From Thermasporomyces composti (GTDB taxonomy: Bacteria > Actinomycetota > Actinomycetes > Propionibacteriales > Actinopolymorphaceae), in contig NZ_QTUC01000001.1 in NCBI RefSeq assembly GCF_003386795.1, forward strand, positions 2,728,001 to 2,792,000: 64,000 nucleotides of DNA, read 5' to 3'. How positions within the stretch are numbered: position 1 is the first letter of the stretch; each line of letters starts with the position of its first letter. Made by a program: the position numbers and the translations under genes. Below, one piece after another: positions 1 through 8,924 of this stretch. The notes below the pieces were generated by a model that was not told the origin of the DNA, made no database searches, and was given only the letters and a program-made list of their open reading frames with translations.

Positions 1-1
1 G

Positions 2-3000
2 CTCAACGGCGGTGCCGGTCAGACGCTGGAGTACGCCTTCCAAGACTGGACGCTCGCGCAGCTCGCCAAGCAGCTCGGCAAGAAGGGCCTCAATATCACC
101 CAGTTCGCCGAGGTCACTGTGTCGTCGCAAGTGGCTGGACCATCGGTGGGGGAGCGCGCGATCGACGGGCGCCCCATGCGCTCGGCGGTAGATCCGAACG
201 AGAGCACCGAATGGAGGTCCGACGGTGAGCGTCATCCCTGGATCGAGCTGCGCTGGGACGAGCCGCGGACCGTGCGGAAGGTCGTCCTGTCCGACCGCCC
301 GGACCCCGACAGCAACGTCAACGCGGGCCGTCTGACGTTCAGCGACGGCAGCTCGGTCCTGGTGACCGACATCCCCGTCGATGGGACGAACAAGGTCGTC
401 GACGTGGGCACGAAGAAGGCGATCACGTGGGTCCGGTTCGAGGTGACCGGTGGCAGCGGCACGGACGTGGGCCTCGACGAAATCGAAGTTTGGGACGACA
501 CCGACCTCGGCGAGTACCTGCTCGAGCGGTCGCGGAACTGGCGCAACCTCTACGACCTGTCGACGGGGTTCATCCGACCACGAGCCGCCGACGGCACCTG
601 GTTGGAGGACTTCGACCCACTCAGCCCAAGCGACTTCGTCGAGGCCAACTCGTGGCAGGCGACGTGGTTCACCTCCCACGACGTCATGGGGCTGGCCAAC
701 CTCATGGGAGGTGAGGCGGCGTACGCGGACAAGCTCAACTACGCCTTCCGACGTGCCGAGGACTCGAACTTCATCGGCGCCTACGGCCAGGGCTACGTCA
801 GCTACGGCAACCAGCCGGGACTCCAGGTTGCGCACCTGTTCAACTACGTCGGCTACCCGTGGTTGACGCAGTACTGGGTGCGGCAGGTCAAGGACAAGAC
901 GTACGGGTCGATCTCCACGACCGACGGCTACGGACACCACGACGAAGACCAAGGCCAGATGGGCGCGATCAGCGCGCTGATGGCGATCGGGCTGTTCGAG
1001 GTGACAGGTGGTGGTCACAGCCGTCCGGTGTACGACATCACCTCACCGGTCTTCGATGAGATCACGATCAAGCTGCACCCGAACTACTACAAGGGCGGGA
1101 CGTTCCGGATCGTCACGCACGACAACTCCGCGGAGAACATGTACATCCAGCGCGCCAAACTCGACGGGCGTCTCTGGCGGCAAGCGTGGTTCCACCACGA
1201 CCAGCTCGTCGACGGCGGCACGTTGGAGCTGTGGCTCGGACCGGAGCCCAACACCAGGTGGGGCGTGTCGCCGCTGCCGCCGTCGGAGTCACCGTCGGAG
1301 AGGAAGGAGCCCGTCTACGCGACGGATCTGGAGATCGTCGGGCCCGACCGTGTGGCCGAGCCGTACAGCACTGTCCGCTTCGAGGCGCGGTTCGATCCCG
1401 CGTCGACGACGTGGCAGCGGGCGTTCTGGTCGGTGACCGAACCGGATGGATCGCCAACCGACAAGGCGATCATCGACGACGACGGCAACCTCACCGTCAA
1501 CCGTCGCGACGGCCAGGTACTGGTCACCGCCATCAACTCAGACAGCGGACCGCGCGTGACGGCGAGGAAGCTCGTCACGCTGGACCTGGACGTCGGCCTG
1601 CTGCGCGGCAACGCCGCCCGCTGGCCCGGCGTGACGGCGACCGCGTCGTCGGAGTACAGCGACGGCTACCGGGCGGACAAGGTGCACGACGGCGTCATCG
1701 GCTCCAAGGACGCCGGAGACTGGGCGTCGCGGGGAGAGCGCGAGCCGTGGGTCCAGCTCGACTGGGAGAACCCGATCCAGGCCGACCGGGTCGTCCTCTA
1801 TGACCGGCCGGGCGACGACGACGCCAATGGCGGGACGCTGCACTTCAGCGACGGCAGCACGGTCGAGGTGACCGACCTGCCCCGGAACGGTGGACCGAAG
1901 ACGGTGACGTTCCCCTTGAAAACGTTCACGTGGATGCGCTTCCAGATCGAGGGCGGCACGGGTCTCAATCCCGGCATGTCCGAGATCGAGGTGTACGCCA
2001 TCCCCTCCGTCCCTGGCCCGCCGACCGACGTGTCTGTGAAACGGCACGACGGTGAGGCCACGGTCTCCTGGCGGCCTCCCGTGTTCGACGGTGGTGCCCC
2101 CGTCCTTGGGTACGTGGTGACGCCGTACCGGGATGGAGTGGCGCAGGAGCCGACGACCGTCGACGAGAGCACCACTCAGACCGTCGTGACAGGGCTCGAC
2201 GTCGACGCGGATTACGCATTCACGGTGGCGGCCACGAACCTCCTCGGGACCGGGCCGGAGGCGCACGAGCCGGTCCTGGCGGCCCGGATCGAGGTCGTCG
2301 GGCCGGACGTCGTGCGGGTGCCCTATGGCTCCGCGCGCTATGAGGCCAAGGTGGAGCCCGACGATGCCACCACGACCCGTGTCACGTGGACGGTGACCGA
2401 GCCGGACGGGTCGCCGACCCAGAAGGCGGAGATCGACGCGGACGGCGTCCTCACCGTCAACCATCGCGAGGGTGCGGTGGTGGTCACCGCCACCGCGACC
2501 GACGGCAGTGGGGTCAGCGGTACCCGGACTGTCGTGCTCGACCTCGACCCCTCGCTCTACCGCGACAACGCAGCCCGGTGGCCTGGCGTGACCGCGACCG
2601 CGTCGTCGCAGTACAACGACGACCACGGACCGGCGAAGGTTCACGACGGCTTCGGCGCCGGCTCCGGCGAGTGGGCCTCGCGGGGTGAGCAGAATCCGTG
2701 GATCCAGCTCACCTGGGACCGGCCCATCCAGGCGGACCGAATCGTCCTCTACGACCGGCCCGGTATCGACGACGTCCACGGCGGAACGCTGAGCTTCAGC
2801 GACGGAAGCACCATCGAGGTGCGCGACGTGCCGACCACCGGTGAGCCGGCGACGGTGAGCTTCGAGCCGAAGACCTTCACATGGGTGCGTTTCCAGGTCG
2901 AGGGCGGCTCGGGACCGAATGTCGGCTTGCGCGAGTTGGAGGTGTTCGCACTCGCGTCCCCGCCGGACGCTCCCACGGACGTGACCGCCACCCCCGGCAA

Positions 3001-3244
3001 TGGATCGGTGACCGTCACCTGGGTGCCGCCGGAGTTCGACGGAGGTGCGCCACTGACCGGCTACCTCGTGACGCCGTATCGGGATGGGACCCCGCTGGAA
3101 CCGGTGACCGCGGACGCCGACGCGTACCGGGTCGTGGTGCGTGACCTGAGTCCGGGGAGCTCCTACGAGTTCACCGTGGCGGCCACCTCCATCGCCGGAG
3201 TCGGCGTGCCGTCTGAGCGTACCCCGCCGGTCACGCCGCGTTGA
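2..3244 (+). CDS. Modular GH92 alpha-mannosidase (5' truncated by window edge)
   Basis: Secreted-type glycoside hydrolase family 92 exo-alpha-mannosidase; the reading frame is open from the first codon, so the N-terminus lies outside the window (1080 residues visible). GH92 signatures are TLEYAFQDW (visible residues 8-16), EANSWQATW (about 214-222, the conserved E-x-N-x-W-Q) and DEDQGQM. A discoidin-like (F5/8-C or DUF7402-like) module of about 130 residues is inserted between TLEYAFQDW and the RSRNWRNLYD part of the catalytic barrel. Behind the catalytic part two similar blocks follow, each made of a bacterial Ig-like domain, a discoidin-like module and a fibronectin III domain. The accessory modules probably bind glycan or cell surface. 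No terminator is obvious before the convergent gene 58 bases downstream. The family call is firm; substrate linkage is not visible. Confidence 0.88.
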   Translation, partial: LNGGAGQTLEYAFQDWTLAQLAKQLGKKGLNITQFAEVTVSSQVAGPSVGERAIDGRPMRSAVDPNESTEWRSDGERHPWIELRWDEPRTVRKVVLSDRPDPDSNVNAGRLTFSDGSSVLVTDIPVDGTNKVVDVGTKKAITWVRFEVTGGSGTDVGLDEIEVWDDTDLGEYLLERSRNWRNLYDLSTGFIRPRAADGTWLEDFDPLSPSDFVEANSWQATWFTSHDVMGLANLMGGEAAYADKLNYAFRRAEDSNFIGAYGQGYVSYGNQPGLQVAHLFNYVGYPWLTQYWVRQVKDKTYGSISTTDGYGHHDEDQGQMGAISALMAIGLFEVTGGGHSRPVYDITSPVFDEITIKLHPNYYKGGTFRIVTHDNSAENMYIQRAKLDGRLWRQAWFHHDQLVDGGTLELWLGPEPNTRWGVSPLPPSESPSERKEPVYATDLEIVGPDRVAEPYSTVRFEARFDPASTTWQRAFWSVTEPDGSPTDKAIIDDDGNLTVNRRDGQVLVTAINSDSGPRVTARKLVTLDLDVGLLRGNAARWPGVTATASSEYSDGYRADKVHDGVIGSKDAGDWASRGEREPWVQLDWENPIQADRVVLYDRPGDDDANGGTLHFSDGSTVEVTDLPRNGGPKTVTFPLKTFTWMRFQIEGGTGLNPGMSEIEVYAIPSVPGPPTDVSVKRHDGEATVSWRPPVFDGGAPVLGYVVTPYRDGVAQEPTTVDESTTQTVVTGLDVDADYAFTVAATNLLGTGPEAHEPVLAARIEVVGPDVVRVPYGSARYEAKVEPDDATTTRVTWTVTEPDGSPTQKAEIDADGVLTVNHREGAVVVTATATDGSGVSGTRTVVLDLDPSLYRDNAARWPGVTATASSQYNDDHGPAKVHDGFGAGSGEWASRGEQNPWIQLTWDRPIQADRIVLYDRPGIDDVHGGTLSFSDGSTIEVRDVPTTGEPATVSFEPKTFTWVRFQVEGGSGPNVGLRELEVFALASPPDAPTDVTATPGNGSVTVTWVPPEFDGGAPLTGYLVTPYRDGTPLEPVTADADAYRVVVRDLSPGSSYEFTVAATSIAGVGVPSERTPPVTPR

Positions 3245-3301
3245 GACGGCGCTGCCAGGCCCGACATTGACGCGGAGACACGACAACGACGACGGATGAG
3301 T

Positions 3302-4495
3302 TCAGAGAGTGGACTGTCGTCGGGTCGCGTCTGGACGGTCCGCGAGCCCAGGACGGAGCTCCACCCCGAGCCCCGGCGCGCGGGGCACACGCACGTGTCC
3401 GTCGGAGACCTCGGGTAGGCCGTCCACCAGCTCGGCGTACCACGTGCGCAGGAACGCCCGAACGGTCTCCTGGATGAGGCCGTTGGGTTGGCTCGCGACC
3501 AGATGAACGCACGCCGCGAACGCGATGGGGCCGGAGCAGTCGTGGGGCGCGATCGGAAGGCCGAACGTGTCGGCGAGGCTTGCGATCTTCCGCGCCTCGG
3601 TGAGACCTCCGGTCCACCCCGGGTCGATGATGGCGACGTCGATCGCTCCGTCGCGCAGCAGCGGCAGGAAGCCGCGTCGACCGACGCAGGTCTCGCCGAG
3701 CGCGATCGGGACGTCGACCGCGCTGGCGAGGTGGTGGATCGAATCCTGAGCGTCGGCCCGAAGCGGGTCCTCGACCCAGAAGGGCTTGAAGGGTGCGAGC
3801 GCCTCGCAGATCTTCTCGGCTCCGCGTCGATACCAGAGACCGTGCAGCTCGACCAGGATCTCCATCTCCATGCCGACGGCTTCGCGAATGCTCTCCACCA
3901 CCGCGATGCCCCGGGCGAGCTGCTGGGGCGTGATGTCGGTGCCCCCGGTCTCCTCGGCGGCGAGGTCGAACGGCCAGACCTTCATGCCCCGGATGCCTTC
4001 GGCGTACAGCTCGCGGGCGAGCTCACCGGGCCGGTGCAGGAACGCGTGCAGGTCTTCGTACCGGTTGGCCGCCTGAAGCCCCCAGTTCGCGGACTCCTGG
4101 CGGGAGCTGCTGCCCACGTACCCAGGGCCGGCGCAGGTGTTGTAGATCGGTACCCGGTCTCGCAGCGAGCCGCCGAGCAGGTCGGCGACGGGAAGACCGG
4201 CGCGCTTGCCGAGCAGGTCCCACAGCGCCAGGTCGACCGCGCCGAGCGCCCGGACCTCCGCGCCACCGCCCTGGTAGCCGACGTACGGCGCGAGGTGCCG
4301 CGCCATGGCCTCCGGCGTCGGGTCCTCGACGCCGAGGAGCGCGGGCGCGATGGTCTCGTGCAGGTACGCCTCGACCGCCCCGGCGCCGAAGAACGCCTCC
4401 CCGACGCCCACGAGCCCCTCGTCCGTGTGCAGCCTGAGGATCAGCGTGTTCGGCTGGATGCCGAGCCGCAGGGTCTCGAGGGCGATGATCTTCAT
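3302..4495 (-). CDS. Enolase-superfamily (mandelate racemase/muconate lactonizing type) sugar-acid dehydratase
   Basis: A 397-residue protein with the enolase-superfamily capping domain and barrel. Likely metal ligands are E216 (in VELHG), E242 (in WVEDP) and E268 (in LGET); D291 and H318 (in APHDCSGP) sit where the general acid/base His-Asp dyad of the mandelate racemase subgroup is found. K172 lies in MKVWPFD and the usual second Lys of a KxK motif is absent, which favours an acid-sugar dehydratase over a racemase. The start ATG is only 4 bases after the stop of the upstream SDR gene, so the two are probably co-transcribed. Together with the SDR and the divergent sugar transporter it suggests dehydration of an aldonate derived from an imported sugar. 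The exact substrate cannot be read. Confidence 0.82.
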   Translation of the reverse strand: MKIIALETLRLGIQPNTLILRLHTDEGLVGVGEAFFGAGAVEAYLHETIAPALLGVEDPTPEAMARHLAPYVGYQGGGAEVRALGAVDLALWDLLGKRAGLPVADLLGGSLRDRVPIYNTCAGPGYVGSSSRQESANWGLQAANRYEDLHAFLHRPGELARELYAEGIRGMKVWPFDLAAEETGGTDITPQQLARGIAVVESIREAVGMEMEILVELHGLWYRRGAEKICEALAPFKPFWVEDPLRADAQDSIHHLASAVDVPIALGETCVGRRGFLPLLRDGAIDVAIIDPGWTGGLTEARKIASLADTFGLPIAPHDCSGPIAFAACVHLVASQPNGLIQETVRAFLRTWYAELVDGLPEVSDGHVRVPRAPGLGVELRPGLADRPDATRRQSTL

Positions 4496-4499
4496 CCGC

Positions 4500-5297
4500 C
4501 TACTCCACCGTGTCCTCGTCCATGGGGTACAGGCTCGCGCCGCCGTCGGCGACGAGGACGCTGCCTGTGAGGTAGCTGGCGAGCGGGCTCACCATGAACA
4601 GGAAGACGTCGGCCACCGCGTCCGGCGGCTGGAGGTATCCGAGCGGGATCGCCCGCTGCGCCCTCGCCCGGTACTCGGGTTCGGTATCCCACTGTCGTTT
4701 CGCCATGCCGGCGCCCACGATCCCGGGCGCCACCGCGTTGGCGCGGATGCGGTACGGCGCGAGCTCCCGCGCGAAGCTGCGAGTGAGCGACTTGAGCGCC
4801 GCCTTGCTCGCGTTGTACGGCGCGATCTCCGGCCACGGCACGTCCTGCACCCAGGACGTGGTGAAGACGAGCTGCCCCTCCTCGCCCCGGTCGATCCAGC
4901 GCTGGCTGGCCGCTCTCGCGAGGAGGAACGCCGCGCGCACGTTGACGTTCATGATCCGGTCGAACGCCTGGACGGGGAACCGCTGCACCGGGTGCGCCTC
5001 GACGACGCCCGCGTGGCAGCAGACCGTGTCCGGAAGCCCGTCGAGCAGGTCGGAGGCCGCGTCCAGCAGCCGCTCGACCTCGGCCTCGTCCGTGGTGTCG
5101 GCGCGGACGTAGCTCAGGCGGTCGTGGGCGGGCAGTGCCTTGGCCGCCGCGTCGTCGGGAAGGATGTCGTTGACGACCACCGCGGCCCCGAAGTCGAGAA
5201 ACCGGGAGACCATCGCGCGGCCGAGCGCACCGGCGCCCCCGGAGATGAGAATCCTTCGGCCGGACAGGTCCAACGGGTTCTGGGCAGCCTTCGCCAT
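4500..5297 (-). CDS. SDR family NAD(P)-dependent oxidoreductase
   Basis: Classical short-chain dehydrogenase/reductase of 265 residues, probably cytosolic. It has the glycine-rich nucleotide motif SGGAGALGR (residues 19-27) and the catalytic S148, Y161 and K165 (YNASK). The C-terminal ADGG segment is also typical. The start chosen is the ATG of MAKAAQ because AGGAGGTGAG stands about 10 bases upstream; a longer open frame to 5360 exists but has no better site. It is the first gene of a two-gene unit with the enolase-superfamily dehydratase. It likely oxidises a sugar, aldonolactone or 2-keto-3-deoxy intermediate in the same pathway (inference). Confidence 0.83.
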   Translation of the reverse strand: MAKAAQNPLDLSGRRILISGGAGALGRAMVSRFLDFGAAVVVNDILPDDAAAKALPAHDRLSYVRADTTDEAEVERLLDAASDLLDGLPDTVCCHAGVVEAHPVQRFPVQAFDRIMNVNVRAAFLLARAASQRWIDRGEEGQLVFTTSWVQDVPWPEIAPYNASKAALKSLTRSFARELAPYRIRANAVAPGIVGAGMAKRQWDTEPEYRARAQRAIPLGYLQPPDAVADVFLFMVSPLASYLTGSVLVADGGASLYPMDEDTVE

Positions 5298-5625
5298 CGG
5301 TCGTTCCCTCACCTCCTGGAACGCGTCACGGTGGTCAGGTCCCCTTCCCCGGAACGTCATCGCGTCGCTGTCCGGACGCGTTCACAGGTCTCGCGGGCGG
5401 TCGGCCGACAGATGCGACGCGCGCACCATTGTCGAGCGGGCGGGCGGGTACGTGAAGGACCCAGCGGCCGAGAGGACCAAGCCGGCCGCCCGGGCCCAGG
5501 AGGGACTGCCCAGGGCAGGACACCGTCCCGTGGCCAGTCGCGGCCACGCTGCTTCACGGAGCGTGAAGAGACGGTGGCGCGCGGGTAGCGAGACAGCACA
5601 GCGATCTCGTGAAAGGCAACGGACC
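5298..5625. other. Divergent intergenic region (328 bases), no gene seen
   Basis: Space between the SDR gene (minus strand) and the solute-binding protein gene (plus strand). It must hold promoters for both units. I see a perfect 7-3-7 inverted repeat at 5552-5568 (listed separately) and no convincing coding sequence; the open frame leading into the downstream gene lacks a start with a ribosome binding site. Confidence 0.5.
5552..5568. promoter_or_regulatory. Candidate operator CTTCACG-gag-CGTGAAG
   Basis: A perfect inverted repeat with 7-base arms and a 3-base spacer, 57 bases upstream of the solute-binding protein start in the divergent region. Size and symmetry fit a dimeric repressor such as the LacI, GntR or ROK proteins that control sugar transporters. 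No regulator gene lies next to it, so the binding protein is unknown. Confidence 0.5.
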
Positions 5626-6975
5626 ATGCCTGGACGCACGAACTCCATCCGGTCGGGAGACGTCTCACTCCCGCGCAGGTCGTTCTTGACGGGGTCCTCA
5701 GCTGTCCTTGGTCTCGCGGCACTTGGCGCGCTCACGTCCTGTGGCTCTGACGGTGGTGGCGGTGGCGGTGGCAAGGCGCTCGTCAGCTGGTCGGTCTGGG
5801 GAAACCCCGGCGAGGTCAAGCGGCTCCAGGAGTTCACCGACGACTTCAACGAGCGCAACCCGGGCATCGAGGCGAAGCTCATCCCGGTGCCGACCGACCA
5901 GTACGAGACCAAGCTTCTGACCCAGCTCAGCGGCAACACCGCGCCGGACGTCTTCTACGCGGGCGACACGCTCCTCGCGCGGCTCGTCAAGAACAACAGC
6001 ATCCTGCCGCTCAAGGAGCGGCTCGAGAGCGAGCAGAGCGAGTCACCGCCCGAGGACTTCTTCGAAGGGCTCTGGGGTAACGCGAAGGACCCCAGCGGCG
6101 AGATCTACGGCGTGACGGTCGACTGCAACCCCGTCGTCTTGTGGTTCAACACGAAGGTGCTCGCCGACGCGGGAGTGACCACGTTGCCGACCGAGCGCTT
6201 CGAGGCCGGGGAGTGGACCCGCGAGGCCTTCGAGGAGATCGCCGGCAAGGTGAAGGCGAGCGGCAGGCGGGTCGGCGCGCTCGGCAGCGACTGGATGTCG
6301 GTCTACAGCTGGATGACCGCGAACGGGGGGAAGGTCTACGAGAACGGGAGGTTCGTGGCCCACGAGGACCCCAAGTCCGTCGACGCGTTCGTGTGGTTGC
6401 GCCGGATGCTCGACCAGGGGGCCTTCGTCTACGCCGGCAGCCTCCCGGAAGGGCAGGGCCAGGAGGCGCTGTTCATGTCGAACAACATCGCCTTCGCCAT
6501 GGGCGTGGGTCGGTGGGTCCTTCCGTTGTTCAAGCAGAACTCCGCGCTCGAGTACGACATCGTGCCGTACCCCTCGCACGACGGCGCGCTTCCCGTGACG
6601 CCCGTCGCGACCGCTTCCATGGTCATCAACACGAAGGCGAGGGACCCTGACGCGGCCTTCACCTTCTTGACGCAGTTCGTCTCCCGAGAAGGGCAGGAGT
6701 TCCGCCTGGCCGACGCCGGCAACGCCGTTCCGAGCATCAAGGGCCCTGACCAGGTCGTGCTCGAGGGCGGTATCCCCGAGCACGCGCGGATCTGGTTGGA
6801 CCTTCGGGAGAAGGGCTACGCGCCACCGATCGAGGAGTCGCGGACACCGGGACTCCGCCAGGAGATCAGCAAGCGCATCGACGTGGTCTGGACCCGTGGC
6901 GGTGACGCTCGCGCCGCGCTCGCCGAGATCGGCGCCGTCGCGAACCGGATGATCGAGAAGGCCGCGAACGGGTGA
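5626..6975 (+). CDS. Carbohydrate ABC transporter solute-binding lipoprotein
   Basis: Extracellular substrate receptor (449 residues) of a CUT1-type importer. The N-terminus has a twin-arginine signal (PRRSFL, residues 16-21), a hydrophobic stretch and lipobox LTSC with the lipidated Cys39, followed by a glycine linker. The body begins with a typical sugar-binding fold (SWSVWGNPGE). The start is the ATG at 5626 with AAAGG upstream; the longer open frame into the divergent region has no good start. It is followed with a one-base overlap by the first permease. No ATPase gene is in the cluster, so it likely shares a general ATPase such as MsiK encoded elsewhere (established for actinobacterial CUT1 systems). 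Substrate not readable. Confidence 0.88.
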   Translation: MPGRTNSIRSGDVSLPRRSFLTGSSAVLGLAALGALTSCGSDGGGGGGGKALVSWSVWGNPGEVKRLQEFTDDFNERNPGIEAKLIPVPTDQYETKLLTQLSGNTAPDVFYAGDTLLARLVKNNSILPLKERLESEQSESPPEDFFEGLWGNAKDPSGEIYGVTVDCNPVVLWFNTKVLADAGVTTLPTERFEAGEWTREAFEEIAGKVKASGRRVGALGSDWMSVYSWMTANGGKVYENGRFVAHEDPKSVDAFVWLRRMLDQGAFVYAGSLPEGQGQEALFMSNNIAFAMGVGRWVLPLFKQNSALEYDIVPYPSHDGALPVTPVATASMVINTKARDPDAAFTFLTQFVSREGQEFRLADAGNAVPSIKGPDQVVLEGGIPEHARIWLDLREKGYAPPIEESRTPGLRQEISKRIDVVWTRGGDARAALAEIGAVANRMIEKAANG

Positions 6976-7973
6976 TGCGGGTGAAGACGCCCTGGACGTC
7001 GTCGGAGGGGCGAGCGAGCACCGTCGCGCCACCGACGGCGAGCCCGGAGCGAGCCGCGGAGGGCGGGCGGCCTGGTCCTCGTGCGAGCTCGGCTGCCCGC
7101 CGCCGCCTCGGGGAGGCGGCCTGGGGCTTCGCCTTCGTCGGGCCGCAGCTCGTCGGCCTCGTGGTGTTCGTCCTCGGCCCGCTCGTGTTCGCGATCGCCT
7201 TGAGCTTGATGACGTGGGACGGCTTCGGCACGCGGGAGTTCGTGGGCCTGGAGAACTTCGCCCAGCAGGCGCGGGACGAGACCTTCTGGGTCTCGCTCCG
7301 CAACACGGCGTACTTCACGGCGCTGCTCCTGCCGAGCGACCTGATCTGCTCGCTCCTCGTGGCGCTCGCGGTCAACAACGTCCGAGGGAAGGTCCTCTAC
7401 CGGCTCTTCTTCTTCATGCCGGTGGTGACGAGCTCGGTCGCGGTCTCGGTCGTCTGGCTGTGGCTGCTGAACGGCGAGTTCGGGCCCGTCAACAGCTACC
7501 TCAGGGACTGGTTCGGCATCGAGCCGCCCAACTGGATCGTCGATCCGGCCTGGGTCATCCCTGCGATCGCGCTCGTGAGCCTCTGGCGGGGCATCGGCTT
7601 CACCATGGTGATCTTCCTCGCCGGCTTGCAGGGGATACCCAGGACGCTCGTCGAGGCGGCGGAGATCGACGGAGCCGGCGCGCTGCGCACGTTCTGGCAC
7701 GTCACGCTGCCGATGCTGTCGCCGACCATCCTCTTCCTCACCATCACCTCGATGATCGGGTCGTTCCAGGTCTTCGACCTGGCCTACGTCATGACCAACG
7801 GCGGCCCCGGCGACGCGAGCCGCACGCTGGTCTTCCACATCTACGACCTGGCGTTCGTCGACTTCGAGTTCGGCGCGAGCGCCGCCTCTGCGGTGGTGCT
7901 GTTCGTGATCCTGCTCGTCCTCACGCTCGCCCAGCTGTGGGCACAGCGACGCTGGGTCTATTACGAGGAATAG
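6975..7973 (+). CDS. Carbohydrate ABC transporter permease (MalF-like)
   Basis: Inner-membrane permease of 332 residues with six predicted helices and the EAA loop (EAAEIDGAGALRTFWHVTLP) that docks the ATPase. A basic, Pro/Ser-rich N-terminal tail of about 35 residues precedes helix 1. The ATG overlaps the TGA of the solute-binding gene by one base (TGATG); a GTG three bases earlier is an alternative start. It partners with the next gene to form the channel of the importer. Confidence 0.88.
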   Translation: MRVKTPWTSSEGRASTVAPPTASPERAAEGGRPGPRASSAARRRLGEAAWGFAFVGPQLVGLVVFVLGPLVFAIALSLMTWDGFGTREFVGLENFAQQARDETFWVSLRNTAYFTALLLPSDLICSLLVALAVNNVRGKVLYRLFFFMPVVTSSVAVSVVWLWLLNGEFGPVNSYLRDWFGIEPPNWIVDPAWVIPAIALVSLWRGIGFTMVIFLAGLQGIPRTLVEAAEIDGAGALRTFWHVTLPMLSPTILFLTITSMIGSFQVFDLAYVMTNGGPGDASRTLVFHIYDLAFVDFEFGASAASAVVLFVILLVLTLAQLWAQRRWVYYEE

Positions 7974-8001
7974 CCGTCGCTCAGGAAGGAGCCACACCAC
8001 C

Positions 8002-8841
8002 ATGGCGAGACCCAGACCCGCGGCCTTGGTGTGGCGGGTGGCGCTGCACCTGTTCCTCGCCACGGGGGCGCTCCTCATGGCTCTGCCGTTCATCTGGATG
8101 GTCCTGAGCTCGTTCAAGGACATCTCGCAGGTCTTCGTCGTGCCACCCACGTGGTGGCCCAGCCCTGCGCATCCGGAGAACCTCGCCAACGCCTGGAACG
8201 CCTTGCCGTTCGCTCGGGCGTACCTCAACAGCGCCTACATCACCGTGACGATCGTCGTCGTACAGTTGCTCACCTGCGCGATGGCCGCCTACGCGTTCGC
8301 CCGGATCCGGTTCCCGTTCCGCGGCGGGCTGTTCGTGCTCTTCCTCGCCACGCTCATGGTGCCGAGCCAGCTCACCGTGATCCCGCTCTACCTCATCATG
8401 AAGTGGATCGGCTGGCTCGACACCCACTGGGCGATCATCGTGCCGGCCGCGCTGTTCAACGCGTTCGGCGTCTTCATGCTCCGGCAGTTCATCAAGGGGA
8501 TCCCGGTGACGCTTGAGGAGGCCGCGATCGTGGACGGCGCGAGCCGGTGGACCGTGTTCTGGCACATCGTGCTGCCGCTGCTGCGTGCTCCGCTCGCAGC
8601 CCTGGGGATCTTCAGCTTCCTCGCCCAGTGGAACAACTTCTTCGGACCGCTGATCTTCTTGAGCACGCCGGAGAAGTTCACCGTGCCGCTGCTCGTCGCG
8701 CAGTTCAAGGGTCAGTACACCACCGACTTCCCGTTGATGATGGCGGCCGCGTCGATCGCGGTGGTGCCCGTCCTGGTCGTCTTCGTCCTCGGCCAGCGGT
8801 ACATCGTCGAAGGCATCGCCCTGACCGGTGTCACGCGGTGA
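8002..8841 (+). CDS. Carbohydrate ABC transporter permease (MalG-like)
   Basis: Second channel subunit, 279 residues, with six predicted helices and the EAA loop EEAAIVDGASRWTVFWHIVLP region near residues 172-190. AGGAAGGAG lies about 10 bases before the ATG. The 28-base gap to the preceding permease keeps it in the same transcript. The C-terminus (GQRYIVEGIALTGVTR) is typical of the family. Confidence 0.88.
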   Translation: MARPRPAALVWRVALHLFLATGALLMALPFIWMVLSSFKDISQVFVVPPTWWPSPAHPENLANAWNALPFARAYLNSAYITVTIVVVQLLTCAMAAYAFARIRFPFRGGLFVLFLATLMVPSQLTVIPLYLIMKWIGWLDTHWAIIVPAALFNAFGVFMLRQFIKGIPVTLEEAAIVDGASRWTVFWHIVLPLLRAPLAALGIFSFLAQWNNFFGPLIFLSTPEKFTVPLLVAQFKGQYTTDFPLMMAAASIAVVPVLVVFVLGQRYIVEGIALTGVTR

Positions 8842-8847
8842 CGTCAC

Positions 8848-8915
8848 CCCAGAGGACCTGATGGGAGGACCCCACAGGACCTGACGGAAGGACTCACAGG
8901 ACTTGACGGAAAGGA
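8848..8915 (+). repeat. Three tandem 23-base units carrying Shine-Dalgarno-like cores
   Basis: Between the second permease and the secreted propeller gene a unit of about 23 bases (AGAGGACCTGATGGGAGGA, then ACAGGACCTGACGGAAGGA, then ACAGGACTTGACGGAAAGGA) occurs three times. Each unit ends in a purine-rich GGAGGA/GGAAGGA/GAAAGGA core, and the last core is the ribosome binding site of the downstream ATG at 8925. It reads as a ribosome binding site that was duplicated twice. Confidence 0.75.
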
Positions 8916-8924
8916 ATGGTCACG

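Noticed and set aside
1538-3286. A 582-codon minus-strand open frame antisense to the GH92 gene
   Set aside because: Low-complexity, Arg/His/Gly/Val-rich product typical of antisense frames in GC-rich genes; the plus strand has clear GH92 and Fn3 domains.
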